Positions 25,318-34,194 of a stretch of DNA of 39,736 nucleotides are shown here, piece by piece. Positions within the stretch are counted from its first letter, which is position 1. Each line of letters starts with the position of its first letter. A program made the position numbers and the translations under genes. The DNA is from CAYYJR01 sp964472305. Lineage in GTDB: Bacteria; Armatimonadota; Hebobacteria; CAIYQO01. The DNA is taken from positions 1-39,736 of the forward strand of contig CAYYJR010000029.1 in NCBI GenBank assembly GCA_964472305.1, in the 5' to 3' direction. The notes beneath the pieces were generated by a model. It ran no database searches. It worked only from the letters and a program-made list of their open reading frames with translations, and was not told the origin of the DNA.

Positions 25318-27711
25318 ATGTACCGACGAGTGTTAACTGTCATCCTTGCCCTATTGCTGCTGCTGACGGCATGGCAAGCCGGTGCCCAAGACGCCGTTGC
25401 GCCGGTCGCCGGTACCGCCGTCCAACCGGCCACGCCGACCACGCCGGCGCGTGGACCTTTTGCGGCGGATGTACCCGCGGAAGCGCCGATACCCGATCAA
25501 CCGATCGATCCGGAGAAGGTGGTGGTGTCGATCTCCTTCACCAAGGCGGACCTGACCAGTGTACTGGCATTCTTAAGTCTAGCCAGCGGAGTGCCGGTGG
25601 TTGTCGATGCCGACGTGAAAGGCATGGTGACCATCAGTAGCATGAAAAAAGTGCCGTTGACCCTGGCCTATGAGGTGATTAACGCGGCGTTGTACGCGCG
25701 TGGCTACACAATGGTCGGCACGCTGAAAGATAAGATGATCCGCGTGGTGCCGTTGAAGCGCGCCGTGTCGAATCGGGTGACGGTGCAGACCGGAACCGAT
25801 CTCGAGAAAATCGGCACGAGCGATGCCCTTGTGACACAGGTCATTCCGGTGCAATACATCAGCGCCATCAGGCTGAAAGATGAGCTGAAGCCACTGGTCG
25901 CGAGCGATCAGGCCAATCTGCTGGCGGTCAGCAGCACCAATACCCTCATCATCACCGATACCGAAGGCAACGTGCGGCGGCTGGTACAGATTATCAACCT
26001 GCTGGATACCGACACATCCGATACATTGAGCGTCGAGGTGTACCAGTGCAAATTCGCGACCGCAACGGTGCTCATTAGCGCGCTGGAAAAGGTGTTCTCT
26101 TTTGCCAACAAAACGGTGACAAATCAACCGGGACAGCCTGCTCAGCCCAACCGCCAGCCGGGGCGGCCGCCGGGACAGGAAGGCGCGTCCACACCGTCCG
26201 GACCCGACGACGGTTTGATTTCCTTGAAGGGGGAGTTGCACCTGGCCGCCGACGATCGGACCAATGCCATCATCATCTCCGCGTCGCGTCCGAAGATCGA
26301 AATGGTGCTCGCGCTGGTTAAAAAGTTGGACATCAATACCACCTCCGAGGTGCGCGCGAAGGTGTTTCGATTGCAAAACGCCGACGCTGCCATGGTGGCC
26401 ACCCAGTTAAACACGCTGTTCGAACAACCGCAGGGCGGCGCCACCTCTGCCGGCAACCGTTTTATGCGCATGGGTCAACCACAGCAACCGCAGACCAATC
26501 CGGATGGTTATGCCGGACTGAAGCGCAATGTGGTGACGGCTGACGTGCGCACCAACTCGGTGGTGGTGACGGCCACCGAGCAGAACTTGCTCGAATTCGA
26601 GGCTATGATCAAAGAACTCGATGCCCCCAATGTGTTAAGCGATATTGCCCGTTCTTTCCATTTGAAATATGCGAAGGCCAGCACGCTTGCGTCGATCCTG
26701 ACGCAGTTATTTCGCGGAAATTCTCAGCGCAATCAGAGCTTCCGCGACCTGTTCTTCGGCAATACTTCCACGACCGGCGATCCGATTGCATCATTACGCA
26801 ACATCACTGTCGTGGCTGACGACAAATCCAACACGTTGCTGGTGACGGGACCCCCGCAGTCCTTTTCCATGATCGATAACATCATCGCACAACTCGACAA
26901 GCGCAGCGTGCAGGTGTTCATTGAGGTGGTTATCGTCGACGTGACATTGGACGATACCACCAAGTTCGGCATTGAGTGGACATGGAAAAGTGATGGCAAG
27001 TCGCCGGATGGGAAGAATCCGCGGGAGAGCGTCGGGCCAAATTTCGGACTGACGGACGAGAAATTCGGCCTGAAATACAGCATCATCAGCAACAACCTGC
27101 AGGCACTGCTGCACGCGCTGACCACGCGCTCCAACGTGAAGGTGTATTCCACGCCGAGCATTACCACCGCGGACAACGTGGCGGCGCGCATCAGCATTGG
27201 GCAGGATATCCCGTTCGTCTCGTCTTCTGAAGAGACGAGCGGCGGCAATTTCCGCCAGACTGTCGCCTTTAAAAACGTTTCCATCACCCTGAACGTCACT
27301 CCGCACGTAACGGAAGCAAGTAACCTGATCGCGCTTGACGTGCAGCAGACGATCAATGAATTGATCGGGCGTGAGCAGGACTTGAACGCGCCGATCATCG
27401 CCAACCGCGAGGCGAAGACTTCGGTGATGGTCAACGATGGTCAGACTATCGTCATCGGCGGCATCATCAAGGAAAACAAGGAGCGTACTGTCAAGGCGAT
27501 ACCGTTCCTTTCGAAAATTCCATTGATCGGCGAGGCATTCAAGTCGCGGACTAAGACGGACACGAAAAGCGAGTTGATGGTCTTTCTCACGCCGCATATT
27601 CTACGCGATGAGCAGAGTGTGACGGGGGTGACGGAAAAGGCACAAAGCAAGCTGTCAGAACCGTCATCCGTGATTGCGCCGGTCGTGCCGGAAACGCCGG
27701 AGAAGCCATAA
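25318..27711 (+). CDS. gspD: Outer-membrane secretin GspD
   Basis: The 797-residue secretin has a signal peptide (MYRRVLTVILALLLLLTAWQ, cut near AGAQD). An N0-like domain (about 62-150) is followed by ring-building N domains, each ending in a D-x-x-(T/S)-N-(T/S/A)-(L/I/V) strand. I count four: about 174-230, 239-343, 348-435 and 446-530. The C-terminal barrel starts at VQVFIEVVIVDV (about 530), passes SIGQDIPFVSS, and ends with DGQTIVIGGI and LMVFLTPHIL. A Gln/Pro/Gly loop interrupts the second N domain. ATG 25318 is preceded by GAGGGGGG; the long open frame upstream belongs to gspC in another phase. It is the last core gene of the operon. Confidence 0.95.
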   Translation: MYRRVLTVILALLLLLTAWQAGAQDAVAPVAGTAVQPATPTTPARGPFAADVPAEAPIPDQPIDPEKVVVSISFTKADLTSVLAFLSLASGVPVVVDADVKGMVTISSMKKVPLTLAYEVINAALYARGYTMVGTLKDKMIRVVPLKRAVSNRVTVQTGTDLEKIGTSDALVTQVIPVQYISAIRLKDELKPLVASDQANLLAVSSTNTLIITDTEGNVRRLVQIINLLDTDTSDTLSVEVYQCKFATATVLISALEKVFSFANKTVTNQPGQPAQPNRQPGRPPGQEGASTPSGPDDGLISLKGELHLAADDRTNAIIISASRPKIEMVLALVKKLDINTTSEVRAKVFRLQNADAAMVATQLNTLFEQPQGGATSAGNRFMRMGQPQQPQTNPDGYAGLKRNVVTADVRTNSVVVTATEQNLLEFEAMIKELDAPNVLSDIARSFHLKYAKASTLASILTQLFRGNSQRNQSFRDLFFGNTSTTGDPIASLRNITVVADDKSNTLLVTGPPQSFSMIDNIIAQLDKRSVQVFIEVVIVDVTLDDTTKFGIEWTWKSDGKSPDGKNPRESVGPNFGLTDEKFGLKYSIISNNLQALLHALTTRSNVKVYSTPSITTADNVAARISIGQDIPFVSSSEETSGGNFRQTVAFKNVSITLNVTPHVTEASNLIALDVQQTINELIGREQDLNAPIIANREAKTSVMVNDGQTIVIGGIIKENKERTVKAIPFLSKIPLIGEAFKSRTKTDTKSELMVFLTPHILRDEQSVTGVTEKAQSKLSEPSSVIAPVVPETPEKP

Positions 27712-27789
27712 GAAAGGTCAGCGTTATTATTCATATCTTTTTCATCACAGCCGCGTAAAATACAGCTAACGGATGCTTGATTATGCGGA

Positions 27790-27812
27790 CACAACGCAAG
27801 GAGTGCGTTGTG
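27790..27812 (+). promoter_or_regulatory. Perfect 9-base hairpin just before the gene at 27825
   Basis: CACAACGCA and TGCGTTGTG pair around the loop AGGAG. The stem ends only a few bases before the likely SD (GGGTGAGG) of the next gene. It has no T-run, so it is either the gspD terminator/3' stabiliser or an operator or RNA control element. Confidence 0.45.
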
Positions 27813-27824
27813 AAAGGGTGAGGT

Positions 27825-28775
27825 ATGAAACGAAAACCAAGGATTCTGATGCTGGTGCTGCTGGTTGTGGTGGGAGCAGCCGCGTCCGGTGTTTTCCTGT
27901 TCACGCATGCGCCCGCGGGACAACAGCCGTCTGCACCGCTCGAAAGGCAACAGGCGGCCGCGCAGCCCACAACGCCGGCACCGATGCCGGCCCCAACCGT
28001 CGTCACGCGCACGGAGACAATACCAGCCGTGGCGCCGCCGCCGAAACCGGCAACTGAAACGCCGGCGCATACTCCGGTTGCAACTCAGCCGCGTGCTGCC
28101 GCGAGTAATCATGCGCCGCAAGCGCCGATAGCCGCTCCGAACGGCGGTGCGATCAATCGCAGCGAGCGGCGCGGCATGCCGGAGGGGATGCGGGCGAAAT
28201 TCGAGCTGATGCGTTTATTCCGCCGGGTGACTCGCCTGGCCGAAGACGACAATACGCCGCTGAGCGCATCGCAAGCCAGGGCAATCCTGGCCATTATGAC
28301 TCCCTTGCGCACGCAGAAGACGCTCACTTCAGACCAGGCCGCCAGCGTATCCAAGCAACTGGAAGCCCAACTAACCCCGGAACAGCGCGCCGGCATGGAA
28401 CAAATGTCGAATCGACGCGGGGGTGGGGGACCTGGCGGCTCCGGTGGAACCGGTGCACCGAACGGTGCGCAAGCGCAGGGTGGTCGTAACGACAGACAAA
28501 ATGGGACACCCGCGCAAGGCGATCGCCCCGGTGGCCAGAATGGCACACAAGCGCAAGGTGATCGTGGGGCTTGGGGTGGTGGTCCCGGCGGTGGCGCACC
28601 TGGCGGAACTTCGGGTGGTGACTCACAGAATGGCGGGCGTCCCCGTATCACACCGGAGGAAATGGCGAAGATGAATCCGTTCAATCCGTCGGGTGACAAT
28701 CCAATGGCATCGCGCATGGCTGAGCGTACCAACGCCGCATTCGACACGCTGGAAGCGAAAGCGAAGGGCAAATAA
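27825..28775 (+). CDS. Membrane-anchored, Pro- and Gly-rich exported protein of unknown function
   Basis: The 316-residue protein has an N-terminal membrane helix (residues 7-26). A Pro/Ala/Thr-rich spacer (about 28-106) leads to a helical block (about 116-195) containing LTSDQAASVSKQLEAQLTPE, which recalls LTxxQ/Spy-like helical periplasmic proteins. A Gly/Asn/Gln-rich region (about 198-275) contains imperfect copies of a QNGTxAQGDR-type unit. The end is again helical. No enzyme motif is visible. It follows gspD by 113 bases on the same strand and may belong to the secretion operon as an accessory factor or cargo. The SD is GGTGAGG. Confidence 0.8.
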   Translation: MKRKPRILMLVLLVVVGAAASGVFLFTHAPAGQQPSAPLERQQAAAQPTTPAPMPAPTVVTRTETIPAVAPPPKPATETPAHTPVATQPRAAASNHAPQAPIAAPNGGAINRSERRGMPEGMRAKFELMRLFRRVTRLAEDDNTPLSASQARAILAIMTPLRTQKTLTSDQAASVSKQLEAQLTPEQRAGMEQMSNRRGGGGPGGSGGTGAPNGAQAQGGRNDRQNGTPAQGDRPGGQNGTQAQGDRGAWGGGPGGGAPGGTSGGDSQNGGRPRITPEEMAKMNPFNPSGDNPMASRMAERTNAAFDTLEAKAKGK

Positions 28776-28782
28776 TCCGATC

Positions 28783-28805
28783 ACGGCGTCCCGCAACGAC
28801 GCCGT
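28783..28805 (+). promoter_or_regulatory. 8-base inverted repeat between two unknown exported-protein genes
   Basis: ACGGCGTC and GACGCCGT are separated by 7 bases, just after the stop at 28775 and 30 bases before the next ATG. There is no T-run. It may trim or stabilise the transcript between the two genes. Confidence 0.4.
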
Positions 28806-28835
28806 CACGTACAATCCCAGCGAAAGGGGTATGGC

Positions 28836-29468
28836 ATGAAACAGTGTATCGTAATGGTTGTGGCATTCGTGCTGGCGACCGGCGCGCTTTTCGCGCAGAT
28901 GGTCGGCCCGGCAAGCGTGGGTACCGGCGGCACCTTGCTAATCAATGCACCCAAAGGCATCTTCGCGCTGCGCGGCGGGGTATTGGCGAAATACGACGCG
29001 ACCTCATTGAAGACCGTGCAGGTGTTCTCGTTGTTCGGCCCCGCGCCAGAGCAACCCGCCCAAGGCGCTGATCGCGACGCCATTGGCAAATATTATACCG
29101 AGATGCAACGCCGTACGGCGCCGGCGATCATGCTGGTGAAAGATAACTCGCTGCTGGTGGTTATCGGCGACAACTTTGCCCGCATCAGCCAGGAGAATAT
29201 TCAGCAGATTGAAGCGAAGGCGGACTTGAAACCGCAAACAGCGACAGAGGAGAACAATGGCGGGCGTTTCCGTACCATGGAAGCCGCACCCGGCTACCTG
29301 TTGGTCGGCAACACGCTGTACCTGCTGCGCAGCAAAGAAATGCTCTCCATCTCCATCACCGACGGTAAGGTGATGCATTCCGCGCTGCCGAAGGAACTGC
29401 AGCCGGTGCAGATGAACTTCATGGGCTCCCGTGGTGGTCAAGGCGGCGGAAACCGCGGGAATCAATAG
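28836..29468 (+). CDS. Secreted protein of unknown function downstream of the T2SS cluster
   Basis: The 210-residue protein has a clear signal peptide (MKQCIVMVVAFVLATGALFA, cut before QMVGP). The mature part is beta-rich, with two hydrophobic patches (LLINAPKGIFALRGGVLAKYD and GYLLVGNTLYLLRSKEMLSIS) that read like related strands of a small repeat domain. It ends in a Gly/Arg/Asn-rich tail. I recognise no family. It is 60 bases from the preceding exported protein and probably co-transcribed with it. An AAAGGGG SD-like run lies about 8 bases before the ATG. Confidence 0.78.
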   Translation: MKQCIVMVVAFVLATGALFAQMVGPASVGTGGTLLINAPKGIFALRGGVLAKYDATSLKTVQVFSLFGPAPEQPAQGADRDAIGKYYTEMQRRTAPAIMLVKDNSLLVVIGDNFARISQENIQQIEAKADLKPQTATEENNGGRFRTMEAAPGYLLVGNTLYLLRSKEMLSISITDGKVMHSALPKELQPVQMNFMGSRGGQGGGNRGNQ

Positions 29469-29573
29469 CGGAACCGTTCGTGAAGTGGCGCGCAACGGCG
29501 TCGAACCGGTGGTTACATTACGGCCATCTCTGGCCGATTCAACCATCGACTCGACGCCGTTTCGCTCCCTCAT

Positions 29574-29783
29574 TTACCCCCCGTCAGTCGTTTCCGCATA
29601 TGGCAGCACTCCGTGTTGCCACATCTGCAATACCGGTGTGATCTCGTGCACCGGCAGCGGTTTGCTGATGGCATTATCCAGCACGCTTTGCATGACGAAT
29701 ACCCACATGCCGGCAATGATGCACCCCAGGAGAAAAACCAGTACAAGGAAAAAAACACCGACGGTTTTGGCGGTGAGCGTCAT
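29574..29783 (-). CDS. Small single-helix membrane protein
   Basis: This would be a 69-residue product with one strong membrane helix (about residues 8-32, VGVFFLVLVFLLGCIIAGMW) and a short soluble tail. The composition is convincingly protein-like, unlike other small frames here. The SD is only a weak AGG nine bases upstream. It lies convergent to the exported-protein gene. Function is unknown. Confidence 0.55.
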   Translation of the reverse strand: MTLTAKTVGVFFLVLVFLLGCIIAGMWVFVMQSVLDNAISKPLPVHEITPVLQMWQHGVLPYAETTDGG

Positions 29784-29942
29784 AACGAAAACCTGTCCCG
29801 CCCGAATGTGACAAGGCAGTAGAACGAAGGAAAGCCGCTTCGGATCATATATAGTATCGGCGGATTATGCTACATTCTTAACTGTCGTTTTGCGCACGCG
29901 TCGCGGGGGGCATGACATGGGGTGAAATGCGCTTGAAACGCA

Positions 29943-29975
29943 CGCGTCCCGCGAAGCGTTTGCTTGCGGGACGCG
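29943..29975 (-). terminator. Strong hairpin downstream of the isomerase-like gene
   Basis: CGCGTCCCGC pairs with GCGGGACGCG over 10 bases. After a one-base bulge, AAGC pairs with GCTT around a GTTT loop. It begins 23 bases beyond the isomerase stop on the minus strand. The following bases are only mildly T-rich. It fits a terminator of the minus-strand gene. Confidence 0.5.
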
Positions 29976-29997
29976 AGATAGGCAGGGAAACGGGTGG

Positions 29998-30825
29998 TTA
30001 CACGGCGGTTGTGGCCAGGTGTTGCATGTAGGCCATGTTCATCGCCGCGCTCTCTTTGTTGCCATACCGCGAGCTATCCAGTTCGATGCACAGGTATCCG
30101 TCGTAGTTGACACTCTCCAGCACCGCCAGACAGCCTGGGATGTCGACGTCGCCTTCGCCGAGTTCCAGGAAGTCACTATAGACTTCGAATTCCTTCGTCT
30201 GGCCGGCGTCTACTGTGACTTGCTTGTTCTTTTTTACGTCCTTCAAATGCACGAATTTGATGCGCTCGGCGTAACGGCGGAATATTTCCACCGCATCACA
30301 GCGTCCGACCGTCAGGTGCGCGGTATCCGGACCGAAGCTCAATAACTCCGGACCGAGGCGTTGCATGATAAAATCGATCTCATTCTCATACATCACCTGG
30401 GTGTTCGCGTGCGGATGCAGGCAGGGAGCGATGCCGTAAGGCTGCGCCAGCTTGCCGATCTGTTCCAGTACGCCAAGCAACTGGTCCAGTTCCGCCTGGG
30501 TGGCGCCTCCGCCGGGCTTGCCGGGAGCCTGCACGCTCATGCGCGTGATGTTGTTGGCCGCCAGGAAGTCCAGGCTGCACCGCACGCTCTCGATGTCGGC
30601 TTCCACATCTCCCCGCTGCCAGAAGTAAAAGCTTACCGGATAGACTTGATATTGCTCTATTATGGCTTTGAATTCATCAATCCGTTCGCGAAAGGTATCG
30701 ACCAACGAGACGACGCTTTCGAAATAGGTATAGCCGACCGATTTGATGTCCGTGATGCCGGAGATCAGCTCTTCTTTCGTCTGGGTGCCCCAGGGCCACA
30801 TGGCGTAGGCGAGTTTCGCGTTCAT
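29998..30825 (-). CDS. Sugar phosphate isomerase/epimerase-like TIM-barrel protein (IolE/inosose dehydratase-like)
   Basis: The 275-residue protein belongs to the AP-endonuclease-2-like TIM-barrel family. Likely metal-binding residues lie in CLHPHANT, SFGPDTAHLT, FVHLKD and the late CIELDSS. Members include inosose dehydratase, hydroxypyruvate isomerase and various sugar epimerases, and the substrate cannot be read from sequence. I start at ATG 30825 (MNAKLAYAMWPWG), which has GGAAAGGGG upstream. The open frame to 30921 adds non-homologous sequence and would run into the divergent promoter. Confidence 0.85.
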   Translation of the reverse strand: MNAKLAYAMWPWGTQTKEELISGITDIKSVGYTYFESVVSLVDTFRERIDEFKAIIEQYQVYPVSFYFWQRGDVEADIESVRCSLDFLAANNITRMSVQAPGKPGGGATQAELDQLLGVLEQIGKLAQPYGIAPCLHPHANTQVMYENEIDFIMQRLGPELLSFGPDTAHLTVGRCDAVEIFRRYAERIKFVHLKDVKKNKQVTVDAGQTKEFEVYSDFLELGEGDVDIPGCLAVLESVNYDGYLCIELDSSRYGNKESAAMNMAYMQHLATTAV

Positions 30826-30910
30826 GAACAACCCCTTTCCAGTAATACGGTTTCCTCCACTTTTCGCGAAGCTTTCGGAGAATTCCTGCCCGGCATGACG
30901 GTAAATCAGG

Positions 30911-30916
30911 TATAAT
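30911..30916 (+). promoter_or_regulatory. -10 box for the MFS gene
   Basis: A perfect TATAAT lies 49 bases before the MFS ATG, in the divergent 139-base gap. The -35 position has no good match, so an activator may be needed. Confidence 0.4.
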
Positions 30917-30964
30917 ACCACCGCCCTGTCGGCACACAGCGGGGCGTGAACAAATGAGGATCAG

Positions 30965-32212
30965 ATGCCGTCAGCCGAACCGATCGCACCCAATGCTCGC
31001 CCCAACCCCCAACGCCTTAACGACACCGGCCTGTTGATGCTGCTTGCGCTGCTGTCAGCCTTTATCCCGCTGTCCACCGATATGTATCTGCCCGCCTTGC
31101 CTACGATGACCACGGCGTTTCACACCACCAAGTCGCTGGTCAACCTGACGTTGATCCTCTTTTTCATGTGTTACAGCCTTGGCACGCTGTTGTGGGGACC
31201 GTTGAGTGATAAATACGGCCGCCGGCCTATTCTATTATATGGGTTAGGGTGCTATGTGCTGGCGAGTCTGTGCTGCGCGTGCGCGACGAATGTATATCAA
31301 CTGATCGTCTTCCGTGTGCTGCAGGCGCTGGCGGGCGGTGCGGCGCCGGCGATGGCGACCGCGCTGGTGAAGGATCTGTTTGAGGGACGTAAACGCGAGC
31401 GCGGCCTGGTGCTGATTCAATCCATGGTGATGATTGCGCCAATCGTGGCGCCGGTGATCGGAGCGCTCCTGTTGAAGTTCACCTCGTGGCGCGGCGTGTT
31501 TTGCATGCTGGCCGTCGTGGGTGTCTTGGCGCTGGTGCGCAGTCTGGCACTGCGCGAGACCGTGGTCACCCGTTACACCGGCACGTTGCTCCAAACCTGG
31601 GGTCAGTTGGGTGTCGTATTACGCAATCCCGGCTTCACTGCGTTACTCCTCATTTTTTCATTCACCGTACTGCCGCTGTTCTCCTATCTGGCCGCGTCCT
31701 CATATATCTATATCAATGAATTCAAGTTGAGCGAGTTGGCCTACAGTTATTTCTTCATGATGAATGCCGCTTGTGCCATCATTGCTCCGCTGTGCTATCT
31801 GCAGATCTCCCGACGATTCACCAGTCATACCATCCTGACCGGCTGTTTTGCCGTTATTGCCGCCAGTGGCGTGCTGATCTGCATACTGGGATATCTGCGC
31901 CCATGGCTGCTTGCGCTGTGCATTATGCCGGCGACACTAACCATGGGCATTATCCGTCCCCCCAGTACGCACCTGTTGCTGGAACAGGAGCAATCCGCGG
32001 TGGGCTCCGCCGCCTCACTCATCAACTGCGCCGGGTCGCTGGTCGGCAGCATCGGCATGATGCTCATGTCGTGCAACTGGGAGTCGCTCATCGTACCGCT
32101 GGGGATCATACACCTGTCCGCCGGCGTGCTGTGCGGCGTGCTCTGGCTGGCGATTGCGCGCCGCCCCTTCATCCGGCAACTTCCGGCGATACTCCCGCTG
32201 GAACAGGCCTGA
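30965..32212 (+). CDS. Bcr/CflA-type MFS drug exporter
   Basis: The 415-residue polytopic protein has twelve hydrophobic segments. After helix 1, PLSTDMYLPALP is the hallmark of the Bcr/CflA drug:H+ antiporter branch. Motif A between helices 2 and 3 is GPLSDKYGRRPILL. Helix 4-5 has IVFRVLQALAGGA and the PIVAPVIGALLL proline/glycine motif C. Such proteins export bicyclomycin, chloramphenicol, sulfonamides or cysteine; the native substrate here is unknown. GAGGA precedes the ATG. It is divergent from the isomerase-like gene. Confidence 0.93.
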   Translation: MPSAEPIAPNARPNPQRLNDTGLLMLLALLSAFIPLSTDMYLPALPTMTTAFHTTKSLVNLTLILFFMCYSLGTLLWGPLSDKYGRRPILLYGLGCYVLASLCCACATNVYQLIVFRVLQALAGGAAPAMATALVKDLFEGRKRERGLVLIQSMVMIAPIVAPVIGALLLKFTSWRGVFCMLAVVGVLALVRSLALRETVVTRYTGTLLQTWGQLGVVLRNPGFTALLLIFSFTVLPLFSYLAASSYIYINEFKLSELAYSYFFMMNAACAIIAPLCYLQISRRFTSHTILTGCFAVIAASGVLICILGYLRPWLLALCIMPATLTMGIIRPPSTHLLLEQEQSAVGSAASLINCAGSLVGSIGMMLMSCNWESLIVPLGIIHLSAGVLCGVLWLAIARRPFIRQLPAILPLEQA

Positions 32213-32425
32213 CCGAGAGGTTGTCGGAGGGTGCGGAGCGCAACCATGGGACACACAAAATACTCACCCACTCCCTGCAACTATTTGCTACGATGTGGTG
32301 TATCAAAAGAAGAGTGATTGACATCTGCGGGAGCACGGCGAATCGTCGCGTGCCGTCACCGCGGTATTTGGAATGGACGACGACTCGCCACAGCGCGTTT
32401 GAGTCCACACCATAGGAGGGGGCTT

Positions 32426-33964
32426 ATGCGTATCCCGATCATGCATCCGATTCTGGTAGCCGTGTATCCGGTAGTCTATCTGTATGCGCACAACAGCAAT
32501 GACTTGCGGATCGACGCACTCTGGTTGCCGCTCGGGCTGGCCGTCGGGTTGGCCAGCATCACCTGGATCATCCTGGCGTTATTGCAGCGCGATCGCGATC
32601 GCGCCGCGCTTATGGCCGCCTTTTTCATACTGTTCTTCTTTTCCTATGGGCACTTGCTGAATATAGTTCCTCTCTTAAAGCTCTGGCCATTCGCGTTCGC
32701 CATCGTCTGGGTGGTGTTGCTGGCCGGAGGATGGGTGATGCTGGCGCGCGCACGTTACTCGGCGCGCAGGGTATCGGAAGGAGTTAATGTTGCCTCGATC
32801 TTTGTGCTGTTGCTCTCCATCACCACCATCGCGCGCATTGCATGGACACGCGTAGAGCAGATTGCCACCCAACCGGACTGCACCGTGCCGGTCGCGCGTG
32901 AAGTGCCGTTAGAGCAGCGACCGAATATCTATTACATCATCCTGGATATGTATACAAATCCGGATGCCATTCACCGGTACCTGGGGCATGACGTCAGCGA
33001 TTTTGTCAGCTACCTGCGCCGTCGCGGTTTCTATGTCCCCATCCCGAGTTATTCGAATTATAGCCAGACGATTACCTCCATCCCTTCCTCGATGAATTTT
33101 TCGTATCTCGACATCATCGCCCGCGCGCAGGGGGCACGGACATCCGATCGCTTTCCCCTGGCCGAGTTGCTGGGCAACTGCCGTGTCACTCGAGTATTGA
33201 AACACTACGGGTATCGTATTGTGGCGTTTCCCTCGGAATACGAACCGATTACCATTCCCAGCGACGTGAACATCCACGCCGCCCGCGGTTTTTCCGACTT
33301 CCAGGTTGCCATATTCAATACGACGCCGTTGCGGTTGTGTGCCTCGTACCGCCAGCCGTCCTTTGATTCATTCCATCGGCATCGCAATATGCTGAACTGG
33401 CAGTTTGAACAAATCCCGGCCACCGCCGCGCTGGAAGGTCCCTTCTTCGTCTTTGCGCATATCCTGGCGCCGCATCCCCCGGTTGTCTTCGATGCACAGG
33501 GACGACCGATCATCCAGAATCCCGTGTTGATCGGGACGGATGAGGTCATCGACGATGCGCAGGAGTCGCGGAAGAAGAAGCAAGAGATGTATTGCGGTGA
33601 GGTGACCTATCTGAATACCCGCATCGAGCAAATGGTCGATCGCATCCTGACTAACGCGAAGCGACCGACGGTCATTGTGCTGCAGGGCGATCATGGGCCG
33701 GACTTCCCGCTGAAGGTGCAGGGACGGGCAGCCAAGAAAAATTATCCGCTGCGCTTTGCGATCCTCAATGCCTATTATTTCCCCGGCGATCGACCGGCGG
33801 CGTTATATCCGGGCATCACGCCGGTCAATACCTTCCGGCTAATCCTCAATCATTGCCTGGGCGCGAAACTGCCGTTGCTGCCGGATGAACACTATTACTC
33901 CTCCTTCGGGATGCCCTATGATTTTACCAAAGTGACCGAGGATGAGTTGACGACCAGCCGGTAA
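32426..33964 (+). CDS. Membrane-anchored sulfatase/LtaS-like alkaline-phosphatase-superfamily enzyme
   Basis: The 512-residue protein has about five membrane helices in residues 1-137. An extracytoplasmic alkaline-phosphatase-superfamily domain follows. Asp174 in NIYYIILDMY is the first metal ligand. A Thr in SNYSQTITSIPSSMN (about 211-225) is the probable nucleophile, and QGDHGPD (about 421) gives the DH metal pair. The fold is shared by sulfatases, phosphoglycerol transferases (LtaS, OpgB) and phosphoethanolamine transferases. The helical anchor plus periplasmic domain favours a transferase acting on envelope lipids or glycans. AGGAGG sits six bases before the ATG. The 213-base gap upstream contains an isolated TTGACA near 32318 without a matching -10. 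Confidence 0.82.
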   Translation: MRIPIMHPILVAVYPVVYLYAHNSNDLRIDALWLPLGLAVGLASITWIILALLQRDRDRAALMAAFFILFFFSYGHLLNIVPLLKLWPFAFAIVWVVLLAGGWVMLARARYSARRVSEGVNVASIFVLLLSITTIARIAWTRVEQIATQPDCTVPVAREVPLEQRPNIYYIILDMYTNPDAIHRYLGHDVSDFVSYLRRRGFYVPIPSYSNYSQTITSIPSSMNFSYLDIIARAQGARTSDRFPLAELLGNCRVTRVLKHYGYRIVAFPSEYEPITIPSDVNIHAARGFSDFQVAIFNTTPLRLCASYRQPSFDSFHRHRNMLNWQFEQIPATAALEGPFFVFAHILAPHPPVVFDAQGRPIIQNPVLIGTDEVIDDAQESRKKKQEMYCGEVTYLNTRIEQMVDRILTNAKRPTVIVLQGDHGPDFPLKVQGRAAKKNYPLRFAILNAYYFPGDRPAALYPGITPVNTFRLILNHCLGAKLPLLPDEHYYSSFGMPYDFTKVTEDELTTSR

Positions 33965-34079
33965 GGCTCCACGGCGGGATAACACGAAAAGCGGCATCGC
34001 ATTTTCGCAAGGTGCACTGGACACCGCTGTCAGGGTATTCGCGGAAACAAGCGAGGTCGCGCTTTCCGTACAAACGAGC

Positions 34080-34120
34080 CTCGGAGACCGCCTCTCCGAG
34101 TGAGGCCAGTGCTGCTGGCC
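34080..34120. terminator. Tandem hairpins between convergent genes
   Basis: CTCGGAGA/TCTCCGAG (34080-34100, loop CCGCC) is followed by GGCCAG/CTGGCC (34104-34120). Both stems are perfect. They lie between the sulfatase-like gene and the convergent secreted-protein gene, as expected for a bidirectional terminator, although no T-run follows on either strand. Confidence 0.45.
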
Positions 34121-34194
34121 TGCCATGCACCTGCCCGGCGTTGACGCGCGTTCCTCACGTTGCCGGACAGGTATACCCTCGTCGTTCTCGCGCT

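Noticed and set aside
17757..27711. Type IV pilus cluster instead of a T2SS
   Set aside because: The GspG calcium motif, GspK with its helix-hairpin-helix region, GspH/I/J order and fused PilM-PilN-like GspL point to T2SS. No pilT, pilB or major pilin is present.
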